Source of the DNA: Okapia johnstoni
Lineage: Eukaryota > Chordata > Mammalia > Artiodactyla > Giraffidae
Reading direction: 5' to 3'
Length of the DNA stretch: 64,000 nucleotides
Assembly (NCBI GenBank): GCA_024291935.2
Contig: CM044313.1
Span: 81,033,001 to 81,097,000, forward strand
Below the pieces are notes generated by a model. It did not search any database. It was not told where the DNA came from and saw only the letters and a list, made by a program, of their open reading frames with translations. Numbering within the stretch: position 1 is the first letter of the stretch; each line of letters begins with the position of its first letter. Below, one piece after another: positions 33,011 to 42,330 of this stretch. The position numbers and the translations under genes are program-made.

Positions 33011-33137
33011 GTCTTTTTCAATCACTAAGTTGTGTCCAGTTCTTTGTGACCCCGTGGACTGCAGCATGCCAGGCTGCCCTGCAGCCACCCAACCTTCTCA
33101 CCTTATATCTCCCCCTTCTCTTCCGGCCCTCAATCTT
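33011..33137 (-). mobile_element. BovB LINE 3' fragment, antisense, inside L1M
   Basis: CAATCACTAAGTTGTGTCCAG, GTGGACTGCAGCATGCCAGGC, CCCCTTCTCTTCCGGCCCTCAATC. It has an internal deletion compared with the copy at 55117-55660. Confidence 0.88.
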
Positions 33138-33194
33138 TATTATAGAAAGATTTATTATAGAAAAATTAATTGTAATGCTGAAATTTTTTTAAAA

Positions 33195-33424
33195 AAGTAT
33201 TTCTATCCTAGAATTACAAATCAATTTTTAAACAGATGTTCAAGATGGGTGCAGATGGGTATGTGGTGGTATATAATTGTGGTTTATTTGTATTTCCCTA
33301 ATAATTAATGATGTTGAACACATTTTTATGAGTTTAGTAGAAACTCATGTCTTTATTGATGTGTCTATTCAGATTTGCCAATTTTGTAATTGGTTTGTCT
33401 TATTGACTTTTAAGTATGTGTGTA
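33195..33424 (-). mobile_element. L1M LINE, antisense (segment 2)
   Basis: GTGGTTTATTTGTATTTCCCTAATAATTAATGATGTTG (33280-33317) is the typical complement of the ORF2/3' UTR boundary region. Confidence 0.85.
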
Positions 33425-33545
33425 AGTATTCTTGCCTGAGAAATCCCATGGACAGAGGACCCTGGTGGGCTCTAAAGGGGTGGGTCCATGGTGGGTCCAT
33501 GGGGTCTCAAAAGAATCAGACGTGACTTAGCAACTAAACAACAGC
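33425..33545 (+). mobile_element. Bov-A SINE body fragment with internal duplication
   Basis: GTATTCTTGCCTGAGAAATCCC through AATCAGACGTGACTTAGCAAC with an AACAACAGCAACAA tail. GTGGGTCCATG occurs twice in tandem (near 33480-33501) where other copies have it once. The head is missing. Confidence 0.93.
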
Positions 33546-33562
33546 AACAATATATAAAATCT

Positions 33563-33612
33563 TGTGTGTGATATATGTGTGTGTATGTGTATATACACAT
33601 ACATGCACACGT
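33563..33612. repeat. GT/AT simple repeat
   Basis: TGTGTGTGATATATGTGTGTGTATG followed by the self-complementary GTGTATATACACAT; expanded where the Bov-A piece meets L1M. Confidence 0.7.
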
Positions 33613-34510
33613 TATGTACAAGTCTTTTATCAGATATTGTGCACATATTTTCTGTGTGTGTCAGCTTTTTTGTTTTCTAAAAAGATAAAAATTTTAGGTG
33701 AAGTTCAATTTATCAATTTTGTCTCTCATGATTTGTGCTTTTGGCATTATACATAAGAAAAATTTTTGCCTTATACAAGGTCACAATGATGTTGTCCTCA
33801 TAGTTTTCACTCCTGCATTTAGGTCTGTGATCCATTGTGAGTTTAGTTTGATATATGGTGTGAGGTAGGTGTCCACCTTCATTCTTTTCCATATGGATAT
33901 CCAGTTGTCTCAGCCCCATTTCCTTTTCTGGTTTTCCTAGTCTCTCTGCATTAAGTTGCCTTGGCAATTTCATTAAAAATTAATTGACTTAAGAGTAAGG
34001 GTTGATTTCTTAGCTCTTTATTCTCTTCCAGTGATCTGGATATCTTTCCTCACATCAATACCACACACTGTCTTTGTTCCTGCAGTTTTTCAGTAAACGT
34101 TGAAATAAGAGAGTGCATTTCCAACTTTGTTCTCTTTTACAAAAGTTATTTTGGCTGTTCTAGGTATTTTTCATTTCAATATAAATTTTAGGATTATCTC
34201 CTTAAATTCTCCAAAAAAAGTTCACTTGAAATTTTGATAGGGATTATGCTGAAATATAGGTCAGTTTGGGGAGAATTTCCAAAACTGTGTCCTCAATCCT
34301 TAAACTTTGTATGTTTTCCAACTCTTTAGAAATTCTTAATTTATCTCAGTGATGTACTGGTGTTTTATAGACTTGAGGGTATAAATCTTGAACCTCTGTT
34401 TAAAAGTTGATTTGTAATTTTTCAATTCTTTTTGATGATACTGTGAATAGAACTGCTAGTTTCGTTTTTGGTTTGTTTCTAGTATAGAAATAACTTTTGA
34501 AAAAAATTTT
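33613..34510 (-). mobile_element. L1M LINE ORF2 3' part, antisense (segment 3)
   Basis: TCTTTTATCAGATATTG, TGATCCATTGTGAGTTTAG (33829), CCAGTTGTCTCAGCCCCATTTC (33901), TTTTGGCTGTTCTAGG (34149), TTTGATAGGGATTATGCTG (34232) and TGTACTGGTGTTTTATAG are the complement of the C-terminal ORF2 region. It is riddled with stops. Confidence 0.88.
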
Positions 34511-34715
34511 AGCATTACAATTAATTTTTCTGTATGTTTTGATCAAAGTCTATTTTTTTTTTCCCGTAGTTCAGTGTGTCCTACAGTCCCTAGGTGATAT
34601 GTACACTGTCATAGTTTCATTTTCAAAAAGTTGGAAACATAATTTTCATGTTTAATTAATTTAATTAAAAACTCAGTTAATTAAAGCAGGAACAAGCAGC
34701 ATAGTAAAGCTGGTT
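34511..34715. other. AT-rich DNA
   Basis: T10 run near 34553 and a TTAATTAATTTAATTAA palindromic stretch near 34652. Not recognised beyond low complexity. Confidence 0.4.
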
Positions 34716-34730
34716 AAAAACAAAAGCACA

Positions 34731-34814
34731 TGATTCATGTCAATGTATGGCAAAAACCACTGCAATATTGTAAAGTAATTAGCTGCCAATTAAAATAAAT
34801 AAATTAAAAAAACA
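34731..34814 (+). mobile_element. minimal 5'-truncated L1-BT 3' end with 15-bp TSD
   Basis: Sense terminus of ruminant L1: TGATTCATGTCAATGTATGG, CAATATTGTAAAGTAATTAGC, AATTAAAATAAATAAATT and an A-rich tail. Duplication AAAAACAAAAGCACA at 34716-34730 and 34815-34829. Only about 84 bp was inserted. Confidence 0.95.
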
Positions 34815-34829
34815 AAAAACAAAAGCACA

Positions 34830-35314
34830 AGTAAGAGTTAATGGTAAAAGAGAATTCCTGGGATTAGAATGTCAAGCCAGATACAAAACAGTTTAATATT
34901 ATACAAGGTGATGAAAATTAACCTTCAGGGTTCTCTTCTCTACTGACAAGTAACTATTTGCATTTCTATTGGACAAAAGTCACTTCAGTTTTTCAATCTT
35001 CTTTCACACAGATTCCTTTAGAGAATTCGACAGCCTCTGAGTAGGCCTGTTTGACAGTGAGCCAGTGTGAAATCACAAGGACATGTTGTCATCCTTTTAC
35101 ATTATTTCCAAGTTTTGGGTAATTTTTCATAACATTATGTACAATCATGGTTAGAAGAAAACCAGCATAGTTCACCCACATACAAGCAACCCCAAAACAT
35201 GTTATTTGGTGCCAAATTATTGTGTCAGTTTCCTGCAAACTCTAGGTTCTCATGTGCTCTTATAGAATTCCACATATTCCTAATTGGGACTTTTATTACA
35301 ATGCATGTTAATTG
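34830..35314. other. single-copy DNA, nothing recognised
   Basis: No family seen. Confidence 0.4.
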
Positions 35315-35460
35315 CTTATTTAATTATCTGTGTTCTTCACTAGACTGTAACCTTCACAAGGACAGGAATGTCTAGTTTGTTCAATGTTACATTCTCAGGG
35401 CTCTGACGGAGAAGCTGGCACACAGGAAACAACTAAGAAATGCTTCTTGATTGGGTAGAC
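35315..35460 (+). mobile_element. L2 LINE 3' terminus
   Basis: TTCACTAGACTGTAACCTTCACAAGGACAGGAATG (35337-35371) and GCTGGCACACAGG follow the L2 3' UTR order. Confidence 0.72.
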
Positions 35461-35891
35461 GAAAGTGATGGTCTCAGATCATGTTAGTGTGAAATTAAAC
35501 AAAAGTCTGATATAGTGGATTCAGAGGAAGCCCAGCCAACTGCTTTCCTAGGGCAATGCTTGATGGTCAGCCGCTTTTTAACAAACGATGTTTCTCTCAC
35601 TAAAGGGCCAACTCAACCCTATTTTTCCCCATCAGCAGAAAGAATTGAAGGTTATTTGTGCATCTACACCAGCATCTTAACAAAAGCTATTCTTTTTCAG
35701 TAGCTCAGTGTGTTTGGTGCTATGCTAGCTTCTGGAAAGAAATCACTCAACATCAACATCTGCTTGGGGTTAAGCAGAATACAAGGTGCAAGGGTAGACA
35801 AAAAAAATGATATTTTTGGTCTGTTTTCTTATCAGTTTTACGCATATACTTAGGTCCGTGCTACTACTAGGAGGCAGGTAATTCTGAGTCT
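35461..35891. other. single-copy DNA, nothing recognised
   Basis: No family seen. Confidence 0.4.
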
Positions 35892-35902
35892 AGTGACTAC
35901 TA

Positions 35903-36180
35903 CAGAGAAGGCAATAGCACCCCACTCCAGTGCTCTTGCCTGGAAAATCCCATGGATGGAGGAGACTTGTGGGGTCGGGAAGGGTCGGACACAACTGAGT
36001 GACTTCACTTTCACTTTTCACTTTCATGCATTGGAGAAGGAATGAAGGAAATGGCAACCCACTCCAGTGTTCTTGCCTGGAGAATCCCAGGGACGGTGGA
36101 GCCTGGTGGGCTGCTGTCTATGAGGTCAGACAGAGTCGGACACGACTGAAGCAACTTAGCGCAGCAGCAGCAGCAGCAGC
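35903..36180 (+). mobile_element. Bov-A2 dimeric SINE with 11-bp TSD and (CAG)7 tail
   Basis: Two Bov-A monomers with the TTTCACTTTTCACTTTCATG linker (36008-36027). The first monomer has a deletion (GGAGACTTGTGGGGTCGG). Duplication AGTGACTACTA at 35892-35902 and 36181-36191. The tail is a perfect CAG run of about seven units ending at 36180. Confidence 0.97.
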
Positions 36181-36191
36181 AGTGACTACTA

Positions 36192-36291
36192 ATTCACATA
36201 GAAAAATAGGCCGTGGTTTATCACCTTGATGGTCACAGTGGTGGAGCTCTGACAAGCCACAAAGGAGGCTCTGTAGATGACACACAAGTAC
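36192..36291. other. short single-copy spacer
   Basis: Separates the Bov-A2 from the hAT element; nothing recognised. Confidence 0.4.
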
Positions 36292-36299
36292 ATCTAGAG

Positions 36300-36509
36300 C
36301 AGTGGTCCCCAATCTTTTTGGCACCAGGGACCAATTTCCTGAGAGATAATTTTTCCGCAGAGTTGGGCGGGTAGGGTGGGAATGGTTTCGGGATGATTCA
36401 TGCACATTCCATTTATTATGCACTTTATTTCTGTTATCATTACATCAGCTCCACCTCAGATCATCATGGTCCACCTCGGATCAATAGGTCCAGAGAATGG
36501 GGGCCCCTA
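36300..36509 (+). mobile_element. non-autonomous hAT-Charlie DNA transposon (MER1-like) with 8-bp TSD
   Basis: Begins CAGTGGTCCCCAATC and ends GGGGGCCCCTAA, so the ends form a rough terminal inverted repeat. GGCACCAGGGACCAATTT and TTTATTATGCACTTTATTTC are typical internal blocks of this type. Duplication ATCTAGAG at 36292-36299 and 36510-36517, the 8-bp length expected for hAT. The internal part is deleted relative to longer family members; it has no transposase. Confidence 0.88.
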
Positions 36510-36517
36510 ATCTAGAG

Positions 36518-36964
36518 TACATGCCAGAACATAAATTGTTTGGCAGCAGGTTTTCATTTTATAAGGACTATAGTTCACTCATCAGCAGCCACTTCTCACT
36601 TTAAACTCCCTAAAGAAGAAGAATGAAAACTAAAAGGAGTACGGTTCTTAAAGCTGTGAATACTTCTCTACCAAGCTTCAACCCAAATCTCAAGAATGGG
36701 ACCGTTCTTACTGTTGAGTAGACCGATTATTGGGAAGTTGGCCAAAGAGTTACTGTGTTGAGCCTAAATTCAAAAAGGGACGAGCCTTAGAACCTGAAAT
36801 GTCATTGAACGAAAAGATAAGTAGCGAAAGCTGTTCTTAAAAGGACAAAGAAGAATTAGAACAGAAGATTCAGTCAAGAACAACTTCTCTGTGCTGGAAT
36901 CCTGGCTATGCCTCTACCTTCCATATCAGAATTTTGTGCAAAGTCTTTTCAGCTGCCTAAAAGA
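36518..36964. other. single-copy DNA, nothing recognised
   Basis: No family seen. Confidence 0.4.
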
Positions 36965-37225
36965 TTCTATTCCCAGACTGTAAAGCACTCCTCATCCTTC
37001 AAGGCTCAGACTGCAGACACCTCCTTTGTGAAACCTTCCCACATGGAATCAGTTGCTTTCTCATTAGTCCCTCCACAGCATGGGATCTGTTCCTTCTCAC
37101 TGCCTGCTTTGTATTAACAGTTATTCATGTCTGTATCTAGAAGGCAATATGTAAGCCTTATTTATATATGCATCACATGTGGTGGGGCTTATCTTAATGC
37201 ACTTCAAAGAGTAGGTGCTCAAAAG
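36965..37225 (+). mobile_element. L2 LINE 3' fragment
   Basis: CTCATCCTTCAAGGCTCAGAC (36992), GTGAAACCTTCCCACATGG (37028), CTAGAAGGCAATATGTAAGCC (37137), GAGTAGGTGCTCAAAAG. The order fits an L2 3' UTR. Confidence 0.68.
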
Positions 37226-37929
37226 AAATCAAATCCAGTGGAAATGTATCCAGTGCTAGCTCAGTTCTTAAGAGTCATGCAGAGCTGCCTTTAAGACAGG
37301 ATTTTCATTATGCAAAGGGGTGAAATACAGCCTAGTGACTCCTTTTCAAGAACTCTGGAGAAAGAGGATCTCATGTTTCACTCACATGCATATACTTTAT
37401 TACGTATGCATGAAGGCACACACAGGAACTCTTTTTCATCTCTTTTCCTAGAATATATTTTTTAAAAAATTCTGCCATTATTTTGGCTCAATTTCATGAT
37501 CTTCCATATGTTTTCCAAATGAGTACTAGAACACCTTAGGAAGAGTTATGTCCAGATTACAATGGTAAATAAGTTTCATTTCTCTTTTAAAATTTGATAA
37601 ATTGAGAGAGGATGTCCAAACCACTGTGGAGAGGGTCTATAAGGTGAGTAGAAGGTATGGACACTGTGCCAAGAATGAATAGCAGTGTCTGCTGTGAACA
37701 CAACATAGGGCCACGTAGGTGAGGCAGGTGGCAGTGTGTGGACCAGAATTTTGCCATCTCTGGTCTAGGTGGGTTATGGTAGCTCATGTGCAAGGAGATG
37801 GCTCCTGAGTCTAAAATTAAAACCACACAGAATTTACTTATTGGAAGAGACAGCAAGACTGTCTACTCTACAACATAATTTTATTTGACAGTTCTCATTT
37901 TAAGGACAATGGATTTTTCTTTTCTCTTT
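37226..37929. other. single-copy DNA, nothing recognised
   Basis: No nameable repeat. 37600-37800 is purine-rich and has an 89-codon minus-strand frame without features. Confidence 0.4.
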
Positions 37930-38147
37930 TTTTTTGCAGTTTTTTATATTGTGCTAAAATACACAATATAAAATTTATTGTCTTAACCATTTTTACATAG
38001 GCCGTTCTGTGGCATTAAGTGCATTCATATTGTGAGTGCATCCATTTATCAAACTCTTTTTATCTTGCCAAACTGAAACTTTATACCTATTAAACAAACT
38101 TGGAACTTTTTTTGCAATTTAATTTTTTAAAGAGTAGTCTTAAGTTC
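37930..38147 (-). mobile_element. L1M LINE 3' terminus, antisense (outermost piece of the nested block)
   Basis: TTGTGCTAAAATACACAATATAAAATTTATTG (37949-37980), TAAGTGCATTCATATTGTG and TTATACCTATTAAACAA are L1M 3' UTR complement. A BovB copy inserted at 38147; the L1M resumes at 39391. Confidence 0.78.
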
Positions 38148-38149
38148 CA

Positions 38150-39303
38150 GATGTTCAAGCTGGTTTTAGAAAAGGCAGAAGAACCAGAGATCAAATTGCC
38201 AACATCCGCTGGATCATCGAAAAAGCAAGAGAGTTTCAGAAAAACATCTATTTCTGCTTTATTGACTATGCCAAAGCCTTTGACTGTGTGGATCACAATA
38301 AACTGTGGAAAATTCTGAAGGAGATGGGAATACCAGACCACCTGACCTGTCTCTTAAGAAACCTGTATGCAGGTCAGGAAGCAACAGTTAGAACTGGACA
38401 TGGAACAACAGACAGGTTCCAAATAGGAAAAAGAGTATGTCAAGGCTGTATATTGTCACCCTGCTTATTTAACTTATATGCAGAGTACATCATGAGAAAT
38501 GCTGGGCTGGGGGAAGCACAATCTGGAATCAAGATTGCCGGGAGAAATATCGATAACCTCAGATATGCTGATGACACCACTCTGTGGCAGAAAGTGAAGA
38601 AATAAAGAGCCTCTTGATGAAAGTGAAAGAGGAGAGTGAAAAGTTGGCTTAAAGCTCAACATTCAGAAAACTAAGATCATGGCATCTGGTCCCATCACTT
38701 CATGTCAAATAGATGGGGAAACAGTAGAAACAGTGGCTGACTTTATTTTTGGGAGCTCTAAAATCACATGCATGGCTGCAGATGGTGATTGCAGCCATGA
38801 AATTAAAAGACACTTACTCCTTGGAAGGAAAGTTATGACCAACCTAGACAGCATATTAAAAAGCAGCGACATTCCTTTGTCAACAAAGGTCCATCTAGTC
38901 AAGGCTATGGTTTTTCCAGTGGTCATGTATGGATGTGAGAGTTGGACTATGAAGAAAGCTGGGCGCTGAAGAATTGATGCTTTTTGTGTGTGTGTGTGTG
39001 TGTGGAATTGATGCTTTTGAACTGTGGTGTTGGAGAAGACTCTTGAGAGTCCCTTGGACTGCAAGGAGATCCAACCAGTCCATTCTAACGGAGATTAGTC
39101 CTGAGTGTTCATTGGAAGAACTGATGTTGAAGCTGAAACTCCAATACTTTGGCTACCTCATGCGAAGAGCTGACTCACTGGAAAAGACCCTGATGTTGGG
39201 AAAGATTGAGGGCAGGAGGAGAAGGGGACGACAGAGGATGAGATGGTTGGATGGCATCACCGACTCATGGACATGGGTTTGGGTAGACTTTGGCAGTTGG
39301 TGA
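38150..39303 (+). pseudogene. BovB ORF2 reverse transcriptase remnant (dead)
   Basis: The reading frame is open from 38150 to 38605 and shows reverse transcriptase features in order: AGFRKGRRTRDQIA near the start, FIDYAKAFD (first catalytic Asp region, about 38255-38281), SPCLFNLYAEYIM (about 38456-38494) and YADDTTL (about 38564-38584). Homology then moves to a second frame (38679-38969, with DGETVETVADFIF and VVMYGCESWT) and a third (about 39005-39303, with IDAFELWCWRRLLR). Relative to the family consensus I recall, one base is missing near 38583 and one near 38640, and a 34-bp insertion at 38971-39004 causes the second shift. The endonuclease domain is absent. No product is expected. Confidence 0.88.
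38985..39004. repeat. (TG)10 inserted in BovB, flanked by a 14-bp duplication
   Basis: GAATTGATGCTTTT occurs at 38971-38984 and again at 39005-39018, with exactly (TG)10 between. Other BovB copies have the 14-mer once (for example at 19144-19157 with one mismatch). Confidence 0.95.
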
Positions 39304-39390
39304 TGGACAGGGCGGCCTGGCGTGCTGTGGTTCATGAGCTCACAAAGAGTCAGACATGACTGACTGACTGAACTGAGCTGAAATGAACTG

Positions 39391-39563
39391 AGTCTTAAGT
39401 TCACAGCAGAATTTTAAGAGAAAGCTACAGAGACTTTCTATATACCCACATGCCCCCTACTACATGCATAGCCTACCCCACTGTTGACATCTCCCACCAG
39501 AGTGATACGTTTTTTACAACTGAAGAACCTATATTGACAATCATAATGGCCCAAAGTCCACAG
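39391..39563 (-). mobile_element. L1M LINE 3' UTR, antisense
   Basis: ACAGCAGAATTTTAAGAGAAAGC, CATGCATAGCCTACCCC (39463), CCACCAGAGTGATACG (39494), then GACAATCATAATGGCCCAAAGTCC; continues after the CHR SINE. Confidence 0.88.
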
Positions 39564-39690
39564 TTTTTTTTTTTTTCAATTATTTCTTGGCCATGCCATG
39601 TGGCAAGTGGGACCTTAACTCCCCCACCAGGGATTGAATCCATGCCCCCTGCACTGGAAGGTGAATTTTCAACCAGTGGACCGCTAGGGA
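39564..39690 (-). mobile_element. CHR-type tRNA-Glu SINE, antisense
   Basis: T13 run (reversed poly(A) tail), TTTCTTGGCCATGCCATGTGGC, CCACCAGGGATTGAATCC (B-box complement) and GTGGACCGCTAGGGAAGTC. It is an older cetartiodactyl SINE related to the head of Bov-tA. Flanks AGTCCACA (39555) and AGTCTTCA (39691) may be a decayed duplication. It lies within the L1M. Confidence 0.85.
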
Positions 39691-40304
39691 AGTCTTCAAT
39701 GTTTTACCTTAGGGTTCATTATTTGTTTTATACATTCCATGGATTTGGACAAATGTATAATGATGTGTACAGTTATACCCTTATGTTATCCTACAGATAA
39801 TTTTCACTGCCCCCAAAATCCTCTGTGCTCCACCTATTCAACCCCTCCTCCACTTCCAGTCTCTGGAAACCACTGATTTTATTACTGTCTCCATAGTTTT
39901 GCATTTTCCAGAATGTCATATAGTTGTAATCATACCTATAGAATTTTCTGATTTTTTTCTCACTTAGTAATATCCATTTAAGTTTATTCCATGTCTTTTC
40001 ATGGCTTGCTAGTTCATTTCTTTTTCATTTTGAATAATATTTCATTGTCTGAATGGACCACAGTTTGCTTATCCATTCATCGACTAAAATACATTTTGGC
40101 TGCTTCCCAGTTTGGGCAATTATGAATACAGCTGCTATAAGCACCCATATGCAGACTTTTGTGTGGACATAAGTTTACAATTCCTTTGGGCTAATAACAA
40201 GGAGTGTGATTGCTGGATTGTATGATAAAAGTATGTCTAAGTATTATAAGGTACCACCAAACTGTCTTCCAAAGTTACTGGACCATTCTGCATTTCCACC
40301 ATCA
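39691..40304 (-). mobile_element. L1M LINE 3' UTR, antisense
   Basis: TTACCTTAGGGTTCATTATTTG, CCATGGATTTGGACAAATGTATAATG (39738), AAAATCCTCTGTGCTCC (39814), CTTTTCATGGCTTGCTAG (39994), TGAATACAGCTGCTATAAGC (40123) and CTGTCTTCCAAAG. Confidence 0.92.
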
Positions 40305-40613
40305 AGTGAAAGTGAAAGTTGCTCAGTCGTGTCCAACTCTTTGCGACCCCCATGGACTGTCCATGGAATTCTCCAGGCCAGAATACTGGAGTGGATAGCC
40401 TTTCCCTTCTCCAGGGGATCTTCCCAACCCAGGGATCGAATCCAGGTCTCCCACATTGCAGGTGGATTCTTTACCAGCTGAGCCACAAAGGAAGCCCAAG
40501 AACACTGAAGTGGGTAGCCTATGCCTTCTCCAGGGATCTTCCCAACCCAGGAATCGGACCAGGGTCTCCCGCAGTGAAGGCAGATTCTTTACCAACTGAG
40601 CTATCAGGGAAAA
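40305..40613 (-). mobile_element. Bov-tA SINE, antisense, with duplicated head
   Basis: 40305-40493 is a complete antisense Bov-tA (CAGTCGTGTCCAACTC ... GAGCCACAAAGGAAGCCC). It is followed by a second copy of body start plus head (40494-40613: CTCCAGGGATCTTCCCAACCCAGG ... CAACTGAGCTATCAGGG). On the minus strand the element therefore reads head, short body, head, full body. It lies in the antisense L1M, which resumes near 40620. Confidence 0.93.
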
Positions 40614-40619
40614 CACAAG

Positions 40620-41736
40620 AATGAAATAATTAATTTCTGTTGCTTCATATGCTCATCAGCATTTGATGTTGTCAGTGTTTCAGATTTTGGCTATTCTAAT
40701 AAGTGTGCAGTGATATTTCATTGTTTTAATTTGCATTTCTATAATGACTTATGATGGGAAACATCTTTTCATATGCCTATTTAACATTATATATCTTCTT
40801 TGGTGATTTCTGTTAAGGTATTTGGCCTATTTTTAAATCAGATTTTTTTTTTTAAATTGATAAGTCTTAAGAGTTCTTTGTATATTTTTGATAACAATCT
40901 TTTAGCAGATGTATCTTTTACAATATTTTCTCCCAGTCTGTAGCTTGTTTTATCATTTTCTTGACATTGGTTTTTTTTGTTTTTGAAAAGTAGAAATTTT
41001 TAATTTTAATGAAGACCAGCTTATCAATTATATCTTGGATCATGCATTTACACTGTATCTAAAAAGTCCTCATCATACCCAAGGTAATCGAAGTTTTCTT
41101 CTTTGTTATTTTCTAAGAATTTTATAGTTATGCATTTTAATTTATGTCCATTATATATTTTGAGTCAGTTTTTGTGAAAGATATAAGGCCAGTGTCCAGC
41201 AGTACCATTTATTGAAAAGATTATCTTTACTTCTTTGTTAAAGATTAGTTGACTCTATTTATGTGGGTCTGTTTCTGGGTTCTCTGTTTTGTTCCATTAA
41301 TTGTCTGTTCTGTAGTACTACATTATCTTGACTACTGTAGTTGTGTAGTGTCAACTCCTCCAACTTTTCTTCTCCTTCAATACTGTGTTGGCTATTCTGG
41401 GTCTTTTACCTCTCTATATAAACTTTAAAATCAGTTTGTTGATTTACATAAATATAACTTCCTGGAATTTTGATTGAGGTTGTATTGAACCTGTGGGTCA
41501 AGTTGGGAAGAACAGGTATCTTGACAATGTTGAGTCTTCCAATCCATGAACATGGGACATCTGTCCATTTTTTTTTCTTGGATTTTGTTCATCAGGGTTT
41601 TCTTCATATAGATATTGTATATATTTTATTAGATTTATACCTAAGCTATTTCATTTTGGGGGTGCTAATGTAAATTGTATCATGTTTTTAATTTTAAATT
41701 TCACTTGTTCATTGCTGGTATATAAGAAAGTGATTG
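40620..41736 (-). mobile_element. L1M LINE 3' UTR and ORF2 end, antisense
   Basis: TTTTAATTTGCATTTCTATAATGACTTATGATG (40723-40755), TTAAGAGTTCTTTGTATATTTTTG (40867), AGTCCTCATCATACCCAAGG (41066), ACCATTTATTGAAAAG (41204), TTGGCTATTCTGGGTC and GAGTCTTCCAATCCATGAACATGG (41531). This is complement of the ORF2 C-terminus and 3' UTR. Confidence 0.93.
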
Positions 41737-41944
41737 GGCTTCTCTCATGGCTCAATGTTAGAGAATCTGCCTGCAGTGCAAGAAACCCGGAATTGATCCC
41801 TGGGTCAGGAAGATCCCCTGGAGGAGGGCATGGGAACCCACCTGGTACTCTTGCCAAGAGAATCCCATGGACAGAGGAGCCTGATGGGCTGCAGTCCATG
41901 AGGTCACACAGAGAAGGACACAACTGAAGCTACTAAGCAGCAGC
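41737..41944 (+). mobile_element. Bov-tA SINE with 13-bp TSD
   Basis: Complete, moderately diverged (GGGCTTCTCTCATGGCTCAATG). Duplication AAGAAAGTGATTG at 41724-41736 and AAGAAAGTGGTTG at 41945-41957 (one mismatch), inside the antisense L1M. Confidence 0.95.
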
Positions 41945-41957
41945 AAGAAAGTGGTTG

Positions 41958-42330
41958 ACTTTTGTATATTAACTTGTTTCCCACAAACTTGCTATAATCA
42001 TGCATCAGTTCTAGGATGTTTTTTGATTCTTTACATAAATGACTATGTCATTTGCAAACAAAGACAGTTTTATTTTTTCCTTATTAATCTGTGTACTTTT
42101 TATTTTGGGGAGATCTTTTTGCATTAGCTAGACTGGTAGAATGTCAAAGAGGGGTGGTAAGAAAGGACATGCTTGCCTTATACCTAATCTTAGTGGGAAA
42201 GCTTTAGATTTCTTACCATTTAGTATGATGTTAGCTGTAGGTTTTTTGTTGATAGTCTTTATCAAGTGTTTTTTGATATGCCAAGGTGTCATTTTTTGTT
42301 TTTGTTTGTATTTATCCTGCATATTGTTCT
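41958..42330 (-). mobile_element. L1M LINE ORF2, antisense
   Basis: ATTAACTTGTTTCCCACAAACTTGC (41969), TGACTATGTCATTTGCAAACAAAGACAG (42040), GGACATGCTTGCCTTATACC (42165), TTTAGTATGATGTTAGCTGTAGG and TCTTTATCAAGTG are the complement of the ORF2 reverse transcriptase region. Confidence 0.92.

Larger units (their letters stand above)
38148..39390 (+). mobile_element. BovB LINE, longest copy, 12-bp TSD
   Basis: Sense BovB, 5'-truncated to about 1.24 kb, from within the reverse transcriptase domain to the terminal GACTGAACTGAGCTGAAATG. Duplication AGTCTTAAGTTC at 38136-38147 and 39391-39402. It interrupts an antisense L1M, so it is younger than that element. It carries a (TG)10 insertion at 38985-39004. 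Confidence 0.97.

Noticed and set aside
36160..36182. CAG repeat as a polyglutamine or disease-type expansion
   Set aside because: It is the normal AGC-type tail of a Bov-A2 SINE, not coding.
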